Source: Rhizobium sp. CSW-27
GTDB taxonomy: Bacteria > Pseudomonadota > Alphaproteobacteria > Rhizobiales > Rhizobiaceae
DNA: 64,000 nucleotides
NCBI RefSeq assembly: GCF_018760785.1
Contig: NZ_JAHHZO010000003.1
Location: forward strand, 248,001 to 312,000
Direction: 5' to 3'
Program-made: the position numbers and the translations under genes
In this document: piece after piece, positions 1-8,173 of the stretch
Position numbering within the stretch: position 1 is the stretch's first letter
How the letters are laid out: every line of letters starts with the position of its first letter
Notes under the pieces: model-generated
Told to the model about the DNA's origin: nothing
Database searches by the model: none
What the model saw: only the letters and a program-made list of their open reading frames with translations

Positions 1-266
1 AACCGCGCGGCAAGCGCCACACCCTGCGCATGGTTGCCGGAGGAAAAGGCAATGACGCCGTTCTGGCGCAACTGCGGCTCCAGCGCCGAGATGGCCGACC
101 AGGCCCCGCGAAACTTGAAGGAGCCGGTGCGCTGCAGGCATTCCGGCTTCACATAGACGCGCCGTCCGGCGATCTCGTCAAGGAAGGGGGAGTTGAGAAG
201 CGGCGTGCGCAGCGCGCGGTTGCCGATGCGCTGTTGCGCGGCCTCGATCATCTGAATGCTGGTCAT
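1..266 (-). CDS. Threonine/serine dehydratase-like PLP enzyme (5' part only)
   Basis: This is the N-terminal part of a fold-type II PLP enzyme; the rest lies beyond the left edge. About 88 residues are visible. They contain GSFKFRGA, in which the lysine binds PLP in this family, followed by SSGNHAQGVA, the phosphate-side loop typical of threonine and serine ammonia-lyases. Such enzymes deaminate threonine or serine, or hydroxy-amino acids such as 3-hydroxyaspartate, to 2-keto acids. It is the last visible gene of a leftward series of sugar-acid-type genes, so a catabolic role is likelier than isoleucine synthesis. That is inference. The start ATG is at 266; the exact substrate cannot be read from this fragment. 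Confidence 0.8.
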   Translation of the reverse strand, partial: MTSIQMIEAAQQRIGNRALRTPLLNSPFLDEIAGRRVYVKPECLQRTGSFKFRGAWSAISALEPQLRQNGVIAFSSGNHAQGVALAAR

Positions 267-422
267 GCTCGTGTGTCTGCCCTTGCCGATAGTCAACCGG
301 GCGGGACGATACGTCGAGGCAAAGGCATCGGCAAACGAATTCGCTGCGATTATCGAGGCGCAGGGGCGGCCAGAACAACGGGAGCCGGGCGTTGGGGCGG
401 CCGCGCCGGCCGCCCTCTGTCT

Positions 423-1358
423 TCAGCGGACCATGCGGGCGGCAGGCTGCTGCAGGGGCGCATCGCCCCAGGTGCGAAGCAGTTCCTCCAGCGCGCGCCT
501 GTCCGCCGCCTCAAGCCGCGGCAAGCCCGGCTCCCGGACAGGCCCGACGGCAAGCCCGGCCAGCGCCACGGCTTCCTTGACCACCGTCACATTGGCCCCG
601 TTGCGATAGCGGGTCCGCAGGCGCTCGAACGGCTCGATCCTTGCAACGACTGCGCGTGCCGTCTCGAAATCTCCCTGCTGCAGGGCGGCCAGAACCGCGA
701 GCGAGAAGTGCGGCGCCACATTCACAAGCCCCGAGGTGAAACCGGTTGCCCCGACCGCGGCGAAGGCTGGCGCCCAGCTTTCCGCCAGACCGCAGACGAA
801 GACGGCCCCGCCGGTATCGGCCGCACCGATCGCGCGCGACAAGAGCATCAGGTCCGTCGTCGCGAACTTGATCCCGGCGATGTTGGCATGCGCGGCCAGC
901 CGCACCAGGTCATCGACCGAAAAGCCATCGGCCCGCACATAGGCGACGAGCGGCAGTGGCGAAAGATCTGCCAGGTGGCGGAAATAGTCGATCTGCGCCT
1001 GCGGTGCGGCAAAGGGATCGACCGGCTGATGCGACATCACCGCCGATGCGCCGAGCACCTGCGCCTGCCTGGCCATTCCGGCGGCCTCTCGCAGCGAGCG
1101 ACCGATTGCGGCCGTCACCGGAGCCCTGCCATCAACGCCGCGGATCGCCGCCTCGTGAACACGGGTGATTTCGGCAGGCGTGAGCGCATAGAATTCGCCG
1201 GTATTGCCGGCGGCCACGATGTTGTGGATGCCGGCTTGCGCCACGCGGGCATAGACGGCAGCCGTCACCTGCGGCTCCACCTCCCCCTCTGCATCATAGG
1301 CGGTAACGGGAACGCCCGAGATGCCCCGGATTGCCGATTTCAGTGCGGTCATGCTCAT
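423..1358 (-). CDS. DapA-family aldolase/dehydratase (dihydrodipicolinate synthase family)
   Basis: The 311-residue protein has the length of the DHDPS/N-acetylneuraminate lyase TIM-barrel family. It carries GNTGEF (51-56) at the substrate carboxylate-binding loop, a tyrosine at Y140 in the position of the general acid/base Tyr, and the Schiff-base lysine K164 in GIKFATTD. Family members cleave or dehydrate 2-keto-3-deoxy sugar acids. The ATG at 1358 is preceded by AAGGAA. The gene lies 27 bp downstream of the lactonase gene and is probably in one operon with it. With a lactonase upstream and enolase-superfamily dehydratases across the divergent promoter, action on a 2-keto-3-deoxyaldonate is a reasonable inference. 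Lysine synthesis is unlikely. Confidence 0.85.
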   Translation of the reverse strand: MSMTALKSAIRGISGVPVTAYDAEGEVEPQVTAAVYARVAQAGIHNIVAAGNTGEFYALTPAEITRVHEAAIRGVDGRAPVTAAIGRSLREAAGMARQAQVLGASAVMSHQPVDPFAAPQAQIDYFRHLADLSPLPLVAYVRADGFSVDDLVRLAAHANIAGIKFATTDLMLLSRAIGAADTGGAVFVCGLAESWAPAFAAVGATGFTSGLVNVAPHFSLAVLAALQQGDFETARAVVARIEPFERLRTRYRNGANVTVVKEAVALAGLAVGPVREPGLPRLEAADRRALEELLRTWGDAPLQQPAARMVR

Positions 1359-1385
1359 TGAAATTCCTTTCGCGGCTCTGCGGCG

Positions 1386-2264
1386 TCAAACGGGAAAGCG
1401 GGGGACCGGCACGCCCGGCACCTCGACCTCGAAGGCGATGACCGTCCCTTCCTCATCGACCGTACCCTCCTTGCGTCGCAGGCTGGTGATGAAGAGGGTC
1501 TTCAGATCATCGCCGCCGAAGCAGGGCATTGTGGGGCCGTTGACCGGCAACTGATAGACCTCGACGATCTCGCCGTCGGGCGAGATCCGGTTCAGCTTGC
1601 CGTCCAGCACGCCGGCGCTCCAGTAGAAGCCCGCCATGTCGGTTGCCGCACCATCCGGCCGTCCCTCGGCGTTGGTGAAATCCTTGAGGCGGCGGGCCGG
1701 GCCGAGGGCGCCGGTCTGCGGATCGAAATCGAAGCTCTGCAGGAATTGCTGGCTGCTGTCCGAGTGAAACAGGGTCCGGCCATCGGCGCTCCAGGCAAGC
1801 CCGTTGGAGGTCTTCAGGCCATCCAGCACCTGGGAAAACGTACCGTCGGGAGCGACCCGGTACAGGCGGCCGTTTCGCGTCTGCGGAATGGCTTCGTCCC
1901 GCGTTCCTACCCAGAAGTGGCCGTCCGGACCCACCTTGCCATCATTCAGCCGGCTGTCGGCCCTGCCGCTGTCCGGATCGCAAAACAGTTCCAGATGGCC
2001 GGTCTGCGGGTCCATCAGGTGCACGCCCGTCTGCAGGGCGACGGCGATCCGGCCGCTTTCGCACAAGGCAAGGCAACCGGTCAGTGCCGGCATAGGGAAA
2101 CGGGAGACCTCGCCGTCGGCATGCAGGCGCAGCACCGCAGGCGCCAGAATGTCGACGAGCCAGAGATCGCCGGTCCGGTCATCCCAGGTCGGGGATTCTC
2201 CCACATGCAGCGGCTGGTCGAGAACGCGGCGCGCCGCAGGATGAATGATGTCTGCTTGTGGCAT
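1386..2264 (-). CDS. SMP-30/gluconolaconase-family sugar lactonase
   Basis: The 292-residue beta-propeller protein belongs to the SMP-30/gluconolactonase/LRE family, metal-dependent lactonases that open aldono-lactones. Family signatures are visible: GESPTWDDRTGDLWLVDI near the N-terminus, RLNDGKVGPDGHFWVGT in the middle and KTSNGLAWSADGRTLFHSD, which supply the acidic and Asn metal ligands. I chose ATG 2264 because GGAGG lies just upstream; a longer frame to 2357 would overlap the GntR gene and adds a low-complexity leader. Its place between a GntR regulator and a DapA-family enzyme suggests the lactonase step of a non-phosphorylating sugar oxidation route. Confidence 0.88.
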   Translation of the reverse strand: MPQADIIHPAARRVLDQPLHVGESPTWDDRTGDLWLVDILAPAVLRLHADGEVSRFPMPALTGCLALCESGRIAVALQTGVHLMDPQTGHLELFCDPDSGRADSRLNDGKVGPDGHFWVGTRDEAIPQTRNGRLYRVAPDGTFSQVLDGLKTSNGLAWSADGRTLFHSDSSQQFLQSFDFDPQTGALGPARRLKDFTNAEGRPDGAATDMAGFYWSAGVLDGKLNRISPDGEIVEVYQLPVNGPTMPCFGGDDLKTLFITSLRRKEGTVDEEGTVIAFEVEVPGVPVPRFPV

Positions 2265-2349
2265 GGTTTCCTCCCATTCGCGGCGCGCCCCGTGCGCCGT
2301 CGCCCCGGCAGGCGCCCTCCCCGGCCGCCACCCGTTCGTCTGCACCCGG

Positions 2350-3063
2350 TCAGACACCCTGAAACATGCGCGCCCGGGCGTTGAGAATATGCGTCTTCAT
2401 TGCCGCGTGCGCGTCGCTCTCGCGCCGGTCGAAGATGGCCTCGACAATGGCGGCATGTTCGTCCTGCACGGCGCGCACATGCGCGGGGGTGCGCTTCAGG
2501 CTGAGGCTGCGCGTCACCGACATGCCGATGGCGATATGCGGCTTGAACCATTCGCGCACCAGCGTATGAAACTGGTTGCCGGTGGCAAGCGCAACGGCAT
2601 CATGAAAGGCCTGATCCTCGTCGGCGCCCAGATCGTTGCGCTGCAGACATCGCTCCAGGGCCTCGAAGGTGTCCTCGATGCGGATCTTGTCCTGCGGCTG
2701 CCAGTTCCGCGCCGCAAGGGCGGCGGCTTCGGCTTCCAGCCCGGCGCGAAACTCGAAAAATCGCTGGACATCGGCCAGGGAACCGACCGGAACCTGGGTC
2801 AGAACGGAAGAATCCGGGCGCTGGCGCACATAGGAACCGGAACCCTTGCGGGACACGATCAGTTCGTCATTGCGCAGCCGCTCCAGCGCCTCGCGCACGA
2901 CGGGGCGGGATGCGCCCAGCATCGCGGCGAGACTGGTTTCCGAAGGCAACCGTTCATTGACGGGAAACCGCCCGTCCGCGATCATCGCCACGATCTTCTC
3001 GTAGAGAATGTCGCTGTAGCGCGTCTGGTTGCGCGCCGGGGCGATCACGTCCGCCTTGTTCAT
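2350..3063 (-). CDS. GntR-family transcriptional regulator, FCD (FadR) subfamily
   Basis: The 237-residue protein has an N-terminal winged helix (about 15-80, with LPSETSLAAMLGASRPVVREALERL, written here as the family's recognition region) and an all-helical FCD effector domain (about 95-230). FCD domains commonly bind small organic acids through a metal site. Its ATG overlaps the stop of the RraA-like gene by one base, so the two are translationally coupled. It probably controls this operon and the divergent importer operon. A TnGT-N-ACnA match at 3855-3863, of the type FCD regulators bind, lies in the divergent promoter region. The ligand is unknown. Confidence 0.9.
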   Translation of the reverse strand: MNKADVIAPARNQTRYSDILYEKIVAMIADGRFPVNERLPSETSLAAMLGASRPVVREALERLRNDELIVSRKGSGSYVRQRPDSSVLTQVPVGSLADVQRFFEFRAGLEAEAAALAARNWQPQDKIRIEDTFEALERCLQRNDLGADEDQAFHDAVALATGNQFHTLVREWFKPHIAIGMSVTRSLSLKRTPAHVRAVQDEHAAIVEAIFDRRESDAHAAMKTHILNARARMFQGV

Positions 3064-3776
3064 TACCGACCCTTTTCCTTGCGCCAGGCCGCGTATTCGG
3101 CTTCCGCCTCCGCATTCGGCGGATAGATCCCGAAGATGCTGCGACCGGCCCTGACCTGCTCTTCGACGAAGTCCTCGAAGACGGTCTGTTCGAATGCTTC
3201 CTGCGCGACTTCCTGCGCAATGGCGGAGGGAATGACAACCACTCCCTCGTCATCGCCGACGATCACATCGCCGGGATAGACGGCCACGTCACCGCAGCCG
3301 ATCGGCTGGTTGATGTCGAGCGCATGGTGGCGGATCAGGTTGGTGGGCGCCGATGGAGCCGCGTGATAGGCGGGAAACGGCAGCTTCGCAATATCCGGCG
3401 TGTCGCGGAAGCCGCCATCCGTCACGACGCCCGCCACGCCCCGCTTCCACAGCCGCGTTACCAGAATGCCGCCGGCGGAGGCTGCGGATGCGTCCTTGCG
3501 GCTGTCCATCACCAGAACGGCCCCTTCCGGGCATTCCTCGATGGCCCGGCGCTGCGGGTGGGAACGGTCGTTGAAAGCACCCACATGGTCGAGATCCTCG
3601 CGCGCCGGGATGTAGCGCAGCGTGAACGCCTCGCCCACCATGCGCGGCGCCTCCGGGTTGATCTTGTGAATGCCGCGGATGAACACGTTGCGCAGGCCGC
3701 GCTTCAACAGGACGGTGGTCAATGTCGCCGTCGAAACAGCCTTCAGCTGGTCCCGGGCGCTGGCAGATAGTGGCAT
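3063..3776 (-). CDS. RraA-like / HMG aldolase-family protein
   Basis: The 237-residue protein belongs to the RraA / 4-hydroxy-4-methyl-2-oxoglutarate aldolase family. The core GVVTDGGFRDTPDIAK matches the family's GxxxDGxxRD element that holds the pyruvate-binding Arg and the metal-binding Asp. CGDVAVYPGDVIVGDDEGVVV (only its CGDVAVYPGD start quoted as motif) is the conserved C-terminal half of the fold. Catabolic members are divalent-metal aldolases or oxaloacetate decarboxylases; others have lost activity. I chose ATG 3776, preceded by GGAGG, over a longer frame from 3851. As first gene of the leftward operon it would supply an aldol or decarboxylation step. The substrate is not known. Confidence 0.82.
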   Translation of the reverse strand: MPLSASARDQLKAVSTATLTTVLLKRGLRNVFIRGIHKINPEAPRMVGEAFTLRYIPAREDLDHVGAFNDRSHPQRRAIEECPEGAVLVMDSRKDASAASAGGILVTRLWKRGVAGVVTDGGFRDTPDIAKLPFPAYHAAPSAPTNLIRHHALDINQPIGCGDVAVYPGDVIVGDDEGVVVIPSAIAQEVAQEAFEQTVFEDFVEEQVRAGRSIFGIYPPNAEAEAEYAAWRKEKGR

Positions 3777-3854
3777 GTTTTCCTCCCGACAGCCCCTCAC
3801 GGCGAGGCCTCTACGGGCAAAAGGCATATTCAAGCTGTAAAAATCTGTCAATAC

Positions 3855-3883
3855 TTGTCACGATCTGAAAAGCTGTCTATGGT
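3855..3883 (+). promoter_or_regulatory. Candidate sigma70 promoter with overlapping FCD-type operator
   Basis: TTGTCA (3855-3860) is followed after 17 bases by TATGGT (3878-3883), a fair -35/-10 pair reading toward the binding-protein gene at 3979. The -35 box overlaps TTGTCACGA (3855-3863), which fits the TnGT-N-ACnA pattern of FadR-like GntR proteins. The whole divergent region is 3777-3978. The match is by eye only. Confidence 0.4.
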
Positions 3884-3978
3884 CCTCGCGCCGGCCTTGG
3901 AGGGGCCGCGCCGGATGATGGCTTGGGAGAGCCACAAAAAAGATCCGGCATGTCGAGGGATCGCGGGAGGAGAAGGCG

Positions 3979-5928
3979 ATGCACGAAAAGGGTTCCCATT
4001 CATCTGGCGTCACACGCCGCACCGTTCTTGCCGGCATGGGGGCTGCGGCAGCCCTTTCGATTGCCCCACGGGCCGGCCGCGCCGCGGCCGGCAAGGAGGC
4101 CCCGCAACTGGCAGCGCTGGTAAAAGACGGCAAGCTGCCGCCGCTGGCCGAGCGCCTGCCGCCCAATCCGATGGTCGTCAAGCCGTTCGAGAAGGTGGGC
4201 GCCTATGGCGGCAGCCTCAGACGCGGCCTGCGCGGCTCGTCCGACCACAACGGCATCCTGCGCATGGTCGGCAACCAGGGACTGGTGCGCTGGAACATGG
4301 AATTTACCGAGGTTCTGCCGAATCTCGCGGAAAGGTGGGAGGTCAACGACAATGCAACGGTCTTCACCTTCCATCTGCTGAAGGGGGTGAAGTGGTCGGA
4401 TGGCCATCCCTTCACGGCCGATGACGTGGTCTTTGCCATCGAGGACTGCGTGAAGAACAAGGAACTCTACAGCGCGACGCCGGCCCAGCTGTCGGTCGCC
4501 GGCAAGGCAGTCGTGGTGGAAAAGGTCGATGATCATACCGTCACCTTCACCTTCGCCGCGCCGAATGCGCTTTATCTGGAAAATCTGGCAACTCCGCTCG
4601 GCCAGCATCCGACGCTGTTTGCCAAGCATTACTGCAGCAGGTTCCTGCCGAAATACAATGCCGGCCTCGATGCGGAGGTGAAGGCCGCCGGCGTGTCCAG
4701 CTGGACGGAGCTTTTCCGTGCCAAATGCGGGGATATCGAAATTCCGTCGCGCTGGTCGAACCCGGACAAGCCGGTGCTCGACCCCTGGGTGGTCAAGGAA
4801 CCCTATTCCGGCGGCGCAACGCGAGTGGTGATGGAGCGCAATCCCTATTTCTGGCAGGTCGACACCGAGGGCAACCAGCTGCCTTACATCGACGAACTGA
4901 ATTTCGGCATCTCGCAGGATGTCGAATCGCTGATGCTCAACGTCATCTCCGGCAAGATCGATATCCAGGAACGTCATATCAGCGTTTTGGCCAACAAGCC
5001 GACCCTGTCGCAGAACATGCAGAAAGGCGATTACCGGCTGCTGTCGCTGGTGCCGTCCGCCGCACAGCAGTGCCAGATCTACCTGAACATCACGCACAAG
5101 GACCCGGCGATGCGCAAAATGTTCGCCGACAAGTCCTTCCGCGAGGCCCTGTCGCTCGGCATCAACCGCCAGGAAATCATCGACATCGTCTATTTCGGCC
5201 AGAGCGAACCCTATCAGGCCGGACCGCGGCCGAGCCATCCCTGGTATCATGAAAAGCTGGCCCGGCAGTTCACCACGTTCGATCCAGACAAGGCGAATGC
5301 CCTGCTGGACAAGGCGGGCTACGACAAGAAGGGGGCGAACGGCATGCGCCAGCGCCCGGACGGCCAGCCCGTCTTCTTCGCCATCGACGTCATCCCGACG
5401 CTCTACCCCGATCTTGTCGACACGCTGGAACTGGTCAAATCGCACTGGGCAGGCATCGGCATCGACGTGAAGGTCAATACGATCGAACGCGCCCTCTATT
5501 ATACGCGCGGCGATGACAATGCCCATGATGCAGCCGTCTGGCCGGGTCCGGGCGGGCTCGACCCCATGCTCGACCCGCGCGACTTCTTCGCCTTCCATCC
5601 GCAGGGCACCCGCTACGCCATTCCCTGGACGCTCTGGTACACCTCGAACGGCACCAAGGGCGAAGAGCCGCCGGAAAGCCAGAAGAAGCGCTTCAAGCTG
5701 TTCGACGAGGCGCGCTCCACAGCCGATCTCGATAAGCGCGGCGCCATTATGAAGCAACTTTTCGACATCACGGCGGAAGAATTCGAAACCATCGGCGTCT
5801 GCCTTGCGGTCGGCGGCTTCGGCATCATTCGCAACAATCTGCGCAACGTACCGGAAAAGCAGCCGGACAGCTGGTCCTGGCCGAATCCGGGTCCTGCGCT
5901 TCCGCAGCAGTTCACCTTCACGAGCTGA
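3979..5928 (+). CDS. ABC importer substrate-binding protein, family 5
   Basis: This 649-residue periplasmic binding protein has the length and motifs of family 5 (peptide/nickel/oligosaccharide class). The N-terminus carries a twin-arginine signal (VTRRTVLAGMGAA, about 11-23), so it is probably exported folded. SDGHPFTADDVVFA is the typical family-5 signature near residue 140. Longer family-5 proteins like this often serve plant sugar oligomers rather than peptides; that is general knowledge and not proof here. The neighbours are sugar-acid enzymes, which supports a carbohydrate ligand. It is the first gene of a rightward operon and is followed by a strong hairpin before the permease genes. 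Confidence 0.9.
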   Translation: MHEKGSHSSGVTRRTVLAGMGAAAALSIAPRAGRAAAGKEAPQLAALVKDGKLPPLAERLPPNPMVVKPFEKVGAYGGSLRRGLRGSSDHNGILRMVGNQGLVRWNMEFTEVLPNLAERWEVNDNATVFTFHLLKGVKWSDGHPFTADDVVFAIEDCVKNKELYSATPAQLSVAGKAVVVEKVDDHTVTFTFAAPNALYLENLATPLGQHPTLFAKHYCSRFLPKYNAGLDAEVKAAGVSSWTELFRAKCGDIEIPSRWSNPDKPVLDPWVVKEPYSGGATRVVMERNPYFWQVDTEGNQLPYIDELNFGISQDVESLMLNVISGKIDIQERHISVLANKPTLSQNMQKGDYRLLSLVPSAAQQCQIYLNITHKDPAMRKMFADKSFREALSLGINRQEIIDIVYFGQSEPYQAGPRPSHPWYHEKLARQFTTFDPDKANALLDKAGYDKKGANGMRQRPDGQPVFFAIDVIPTLYPDLVDTLELVKSHWAGIGIDVKVNTIERALYYTRGDDNAHDAAVWPGPGGLDPMLDPRDFFAFHPQGTRYAIPWTLWYTSNGTKGEEPPESQKKRFKLFDEARSTADLDKRGAIMKQLFDITAEEFETIGVCLAVGGFGIIRNNLRNVPEKQPDSWSWPNPGPALPQQFTFTS

Positions 5929-5940
5929 GCCCGACACGCC

Positions 5941-5966
5941 GGCGCCGTCCGCAGGCGGGCGGCGCC
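5941..5966 (+). other. Strong intercistronic hairpin after the binding-protein gene
   Basis: Arms 5941-5952 (GGCGCCGTCCGC) and 5955-5966 (GCGGGCGGCGCC) pair along almost their full length with one T-G wobble and a tiny loop. It lies 12 bases after the stop of the binding-protein gene and is not followed by a T-run. It probably protects the upstream message or limits transcription into the permease genes. Confidence 0.65.
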
Positions 5967-6046
5967 TCCATTCAACACCGCATCACCGGCAGCCGGGCCA
6001 GCCCGCGCAGCCGGTGTGGCTGGACGGATGTCTGCGAGTGCATGCC

Positions 6047-7033
6047 ATGTTGAAGTTCATCACCAAGCGGCTGTTGTGGATGATCCCATCCCTGTTCGCC
6101 GTCAGTTTCCTGGCCTTCGTGCTGATCCAGTTGCCGCCGGGCGATTACGTCACCACCTATATCGCAACGCTGGCCGCCTCCAACGAGATCATCGACCAGA
6201 ACACCGCCGCCAGCCTGCGCGAGCGCTTCGGCCTCGGTGACCCGATGCTCGTGCAATATGCCAAGTGGATGTGGGGCATCATTACCCGCGGCGATTTCGG
6301 CATTTCCTTCGAATGGCAGCAACCGGTTTCCGGCCTGATCTGGGAGCGCATGGCGCTGACGCTGGTGCTGGCGATTGCAAGCCTTCTCGCCACCTGGGCA
6401 ATCGCACTGCCGATCGGCGTCTATTCGGCGGTGCGCAAATATTCAATCGGCGACTATGCCTTTACCGCCTTCAGCTTTTTCGGGCTGTCCGTCCCGTCCT
6501 TCCTGCTGGCGCTGGTGCTGATGTACATCGCCGCGGTGGAATTCGGGCAGGATGTCGGCGGGCTGTTTTCGCATGAGTTCGAGAATGCGCCCTGGAGCCT
6601 CGCCAAGATGGTGGACCTGCTGGCGCATCTGTGGCTGCCGGTGATCATCCTTGCCGTCTCCTCCACCGCCAGCCTGATCCGCGTCATGCGCGCCAACATG
6701 CTGGACGAACTGCCGAAACCCTATGTGACGACGGCGCGCGCCAAGGGCCTCTCGGAGTTCCGGCTTCTGACCAAATACCCGATGCGCATCGCGCTCAACC
6801 CGTTCATCTCCACCATCGCCTGGCTGTTGCCGAACCTGATCTCCGGCTCGGTGGTGGTCGCCATCGTGCTCAACCTGCCCACTGCAGCGCCGCTGCTGCT
6901 CCAGTCGCTGATGGCACAGGACATGTATCTCGCCGGCGCCTTCGTGCTGCTAATCTGCGCCCTCACCCTGATCGGCTCGCTGATCAGCGACATCCTGCTT
7001 GCGCTGGTCGATCCGCGCATCCGGCTCGAATAG
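6047..7033 (+). CDS. ABC importer permease, DppB/OppB type
   Basis: The 328-residue inner-membrane protein has six apparent hydrophobic segments, beginning with KRLLWMIPSLFAVSFLAFVLI near the N-terminus (only KRLLWMIPSLFAV needed as marker). The cytoplasmic EAA-type loop reads YVTTARAKGLSEFRLL, where the ABC ATPase docks. It ends in LVDPRIRLE, typical of DppB-like permeases. I chose ATG 6047; the frame is open further upstream but there without homology-like content. It sits between the binding protein and a second permease gene 11 bases downstream. Confidence 0.88.
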   Translation: MLKFITKRLLWMIPSLFAVSFLAFVLIQLPPGDYVTTYIATLAASNEIIDQNTAASLRERFGLGDPMLVQYAKWMWGIITRGDFGISFEWQQPVSGLIWERMALTLVLAIASLLATWAIALPIGVYSAVRKYSIGDYAFTAFSFFGLSVPSFLLALVLMYIAAVEFGQDVGGLFSHEFENAPWSLAKMVDLLAHLWLPVIILAVSSTASLIRVMRANMLDELPKPYVTTARAKGLSEFRLLTKYPMRIALNPFISTIAWLLPNLISGSVVVAIVLNLPTAAPLLLQSLMAQDMYLAGAFVLLICALTLIGSLISDILLALVDPRIRLE

Positions 7034-7044
7034 GAGACGCGCCC

Positions 7045-8166
7045 ATGGCCGATATTGCCATCACCAACATCCAGCCGGATCGCGCCGCCGTTGCCTCACA
7101 GTGGCAGCTGATCTGGTGGGCCTTCAAGCGACACCGGCTCGCCATGGTGGCGCTGTGGGTGACCGTCGCCATGTATCTCGTGGCACTCGTGCCCGGTTTC
7201 TTCGCCATCAACGATCCGAACCAGCAAAACGCCCGGGCGACCTTCCATCCGCCGCAGCCGATCCACCTCATCGATACCAGCAACGGTCTTTCGATCGGCC
7301 CCTATTTCCATCCGCTGAAGCTGACGCGGGATCCGCAGACGCTCGCCGCCATCTTCACCGAGGACAAGAGCCGCAAGATCGACATCGCCCTCTTCGGCCG
7401 CGGTTATGAATATTCGGTCCTGGGCCTGTTCAACTCCAGCGTCCACCTCTTTGCCTCGTCGGACCCGCGCCAGCCGATCTTCCTGTTTGGTGCCGACCGG
7501 TTGGGACGCGATGTCTACAGCCGGGTCATCCAGGGCGCGCAGATCTCGCTGTCGATCGGCCTTGTCGGCGTGTTCATCTCGCTGATGCTCGGCATCATTC
7601 TCGGCGGAATTTCCGGCTATTATGGCGGGCGCCTGGATTTCATCATGCAGCGCATCATCGACTTCGTCCTGTCGCTGCCGACGATCCCGATCTGGCTTGC
7701 CATGGCGGCGGCGCTTCCGCAGGGCTGGCCGGCGACGCTGCAATACATGATGATCACCATCATTCTGTCGCTTACGGGCTGGGCGCAGCTGGCCCGCGTC
7801 GTACGCGGCCGCTTCCTGTCACTCAGGACCGAGGAGTTCGTCGCGGCCGCCCGCCTCGACGGCGTCTCGGAAGGACGCATCATCTTCCGCCACATGCTGC
7901 CGAGCTTTTCGAGCCACATCATCGCCTCGGTGACGCTTGCGGTTCCGGCGATGATCCTGGCGGAAACCTCGCTCTCCTTCCTCGGTCTTGGCCTTCAGCC
8001 ACCGACGATTTCCTGGGGCGTACTGCTGCGCGAGGCGCAAAACATCCGCTCGATTGCCACGGCCCCCTGGCTGTTCATGCCTGGGCTTGCGGTCGTCGTC
8101 GCCGTCATGGCGCTCAATCTGCTCGGCGACGGTCTGCGCGATGCAGCCGATCCCTACAACAAGTGA
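7045..8166 (+). CDS. ABC importer permease, DppC/OppC type
   Basis: This 373-residue protein is the second membrane subunit. It has a first transmembrane segment at about 30-50, then a long periplasmic stretch (about 55-150) before the five-helix transport core, an arrangement seen in OppC-like subunits with an extended first loop. LFGADRLGRDVYSRVI marks the start of the core and FVAAARLDGVSEGRII is the ATPase-coupling loop. GAGACG precedes ATG 7045. It ends 8 bases before the ATPase gene. Confidence 0.88.
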   Translation: MADIAITNIQPDRAAVASQWQLIWWAFKRHRLAMVALWVTVAMYLVALVPGFFAINDPNQQNARATFHPPQPIHLIDTSNGLSIGPYFHPLKLTRDPQTLAAIFTEDKSRKIDIALFGRGYEYSVLGLFNSSVHLFASSDPRQPIFLFGADRLGRDVYSRVIQGAQISLSIGLVGVFISLMLGIILGGISGYYGGRLDFIMQRIIDFVLSLPTIPIWLAMAAALPQGWPATLQYMMITIILSLTGWAQLARVVRGRFLSLRTEEFVAAARLDGVSEGRIIFRHMLPSFSSHIIASVTLAVPAMILAETSLSFLGLGLQPPTISWGVLLREAQNIRSIATAPWLFMPGLAVVVAVMALNLLGDGLRDAADPYNK

Positions 8167-8173
8167 GGGCCGG

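Noticed and set aside
423..1358. Calling this gene dapA
   Set aside because: It keeps family features but lies in a sugar-acid operon, and the loop has GNTGE rather than GTTGE; lysine synthesis is not supported.
4000..5937. A 645-residue open frame antisense to the binding-protein gene
   Set aside because: It mirrors the codons of a clear family-5 protein with signal peptide, has no recognisable domain, and long antisense frames are expected in GC-rich DNA.
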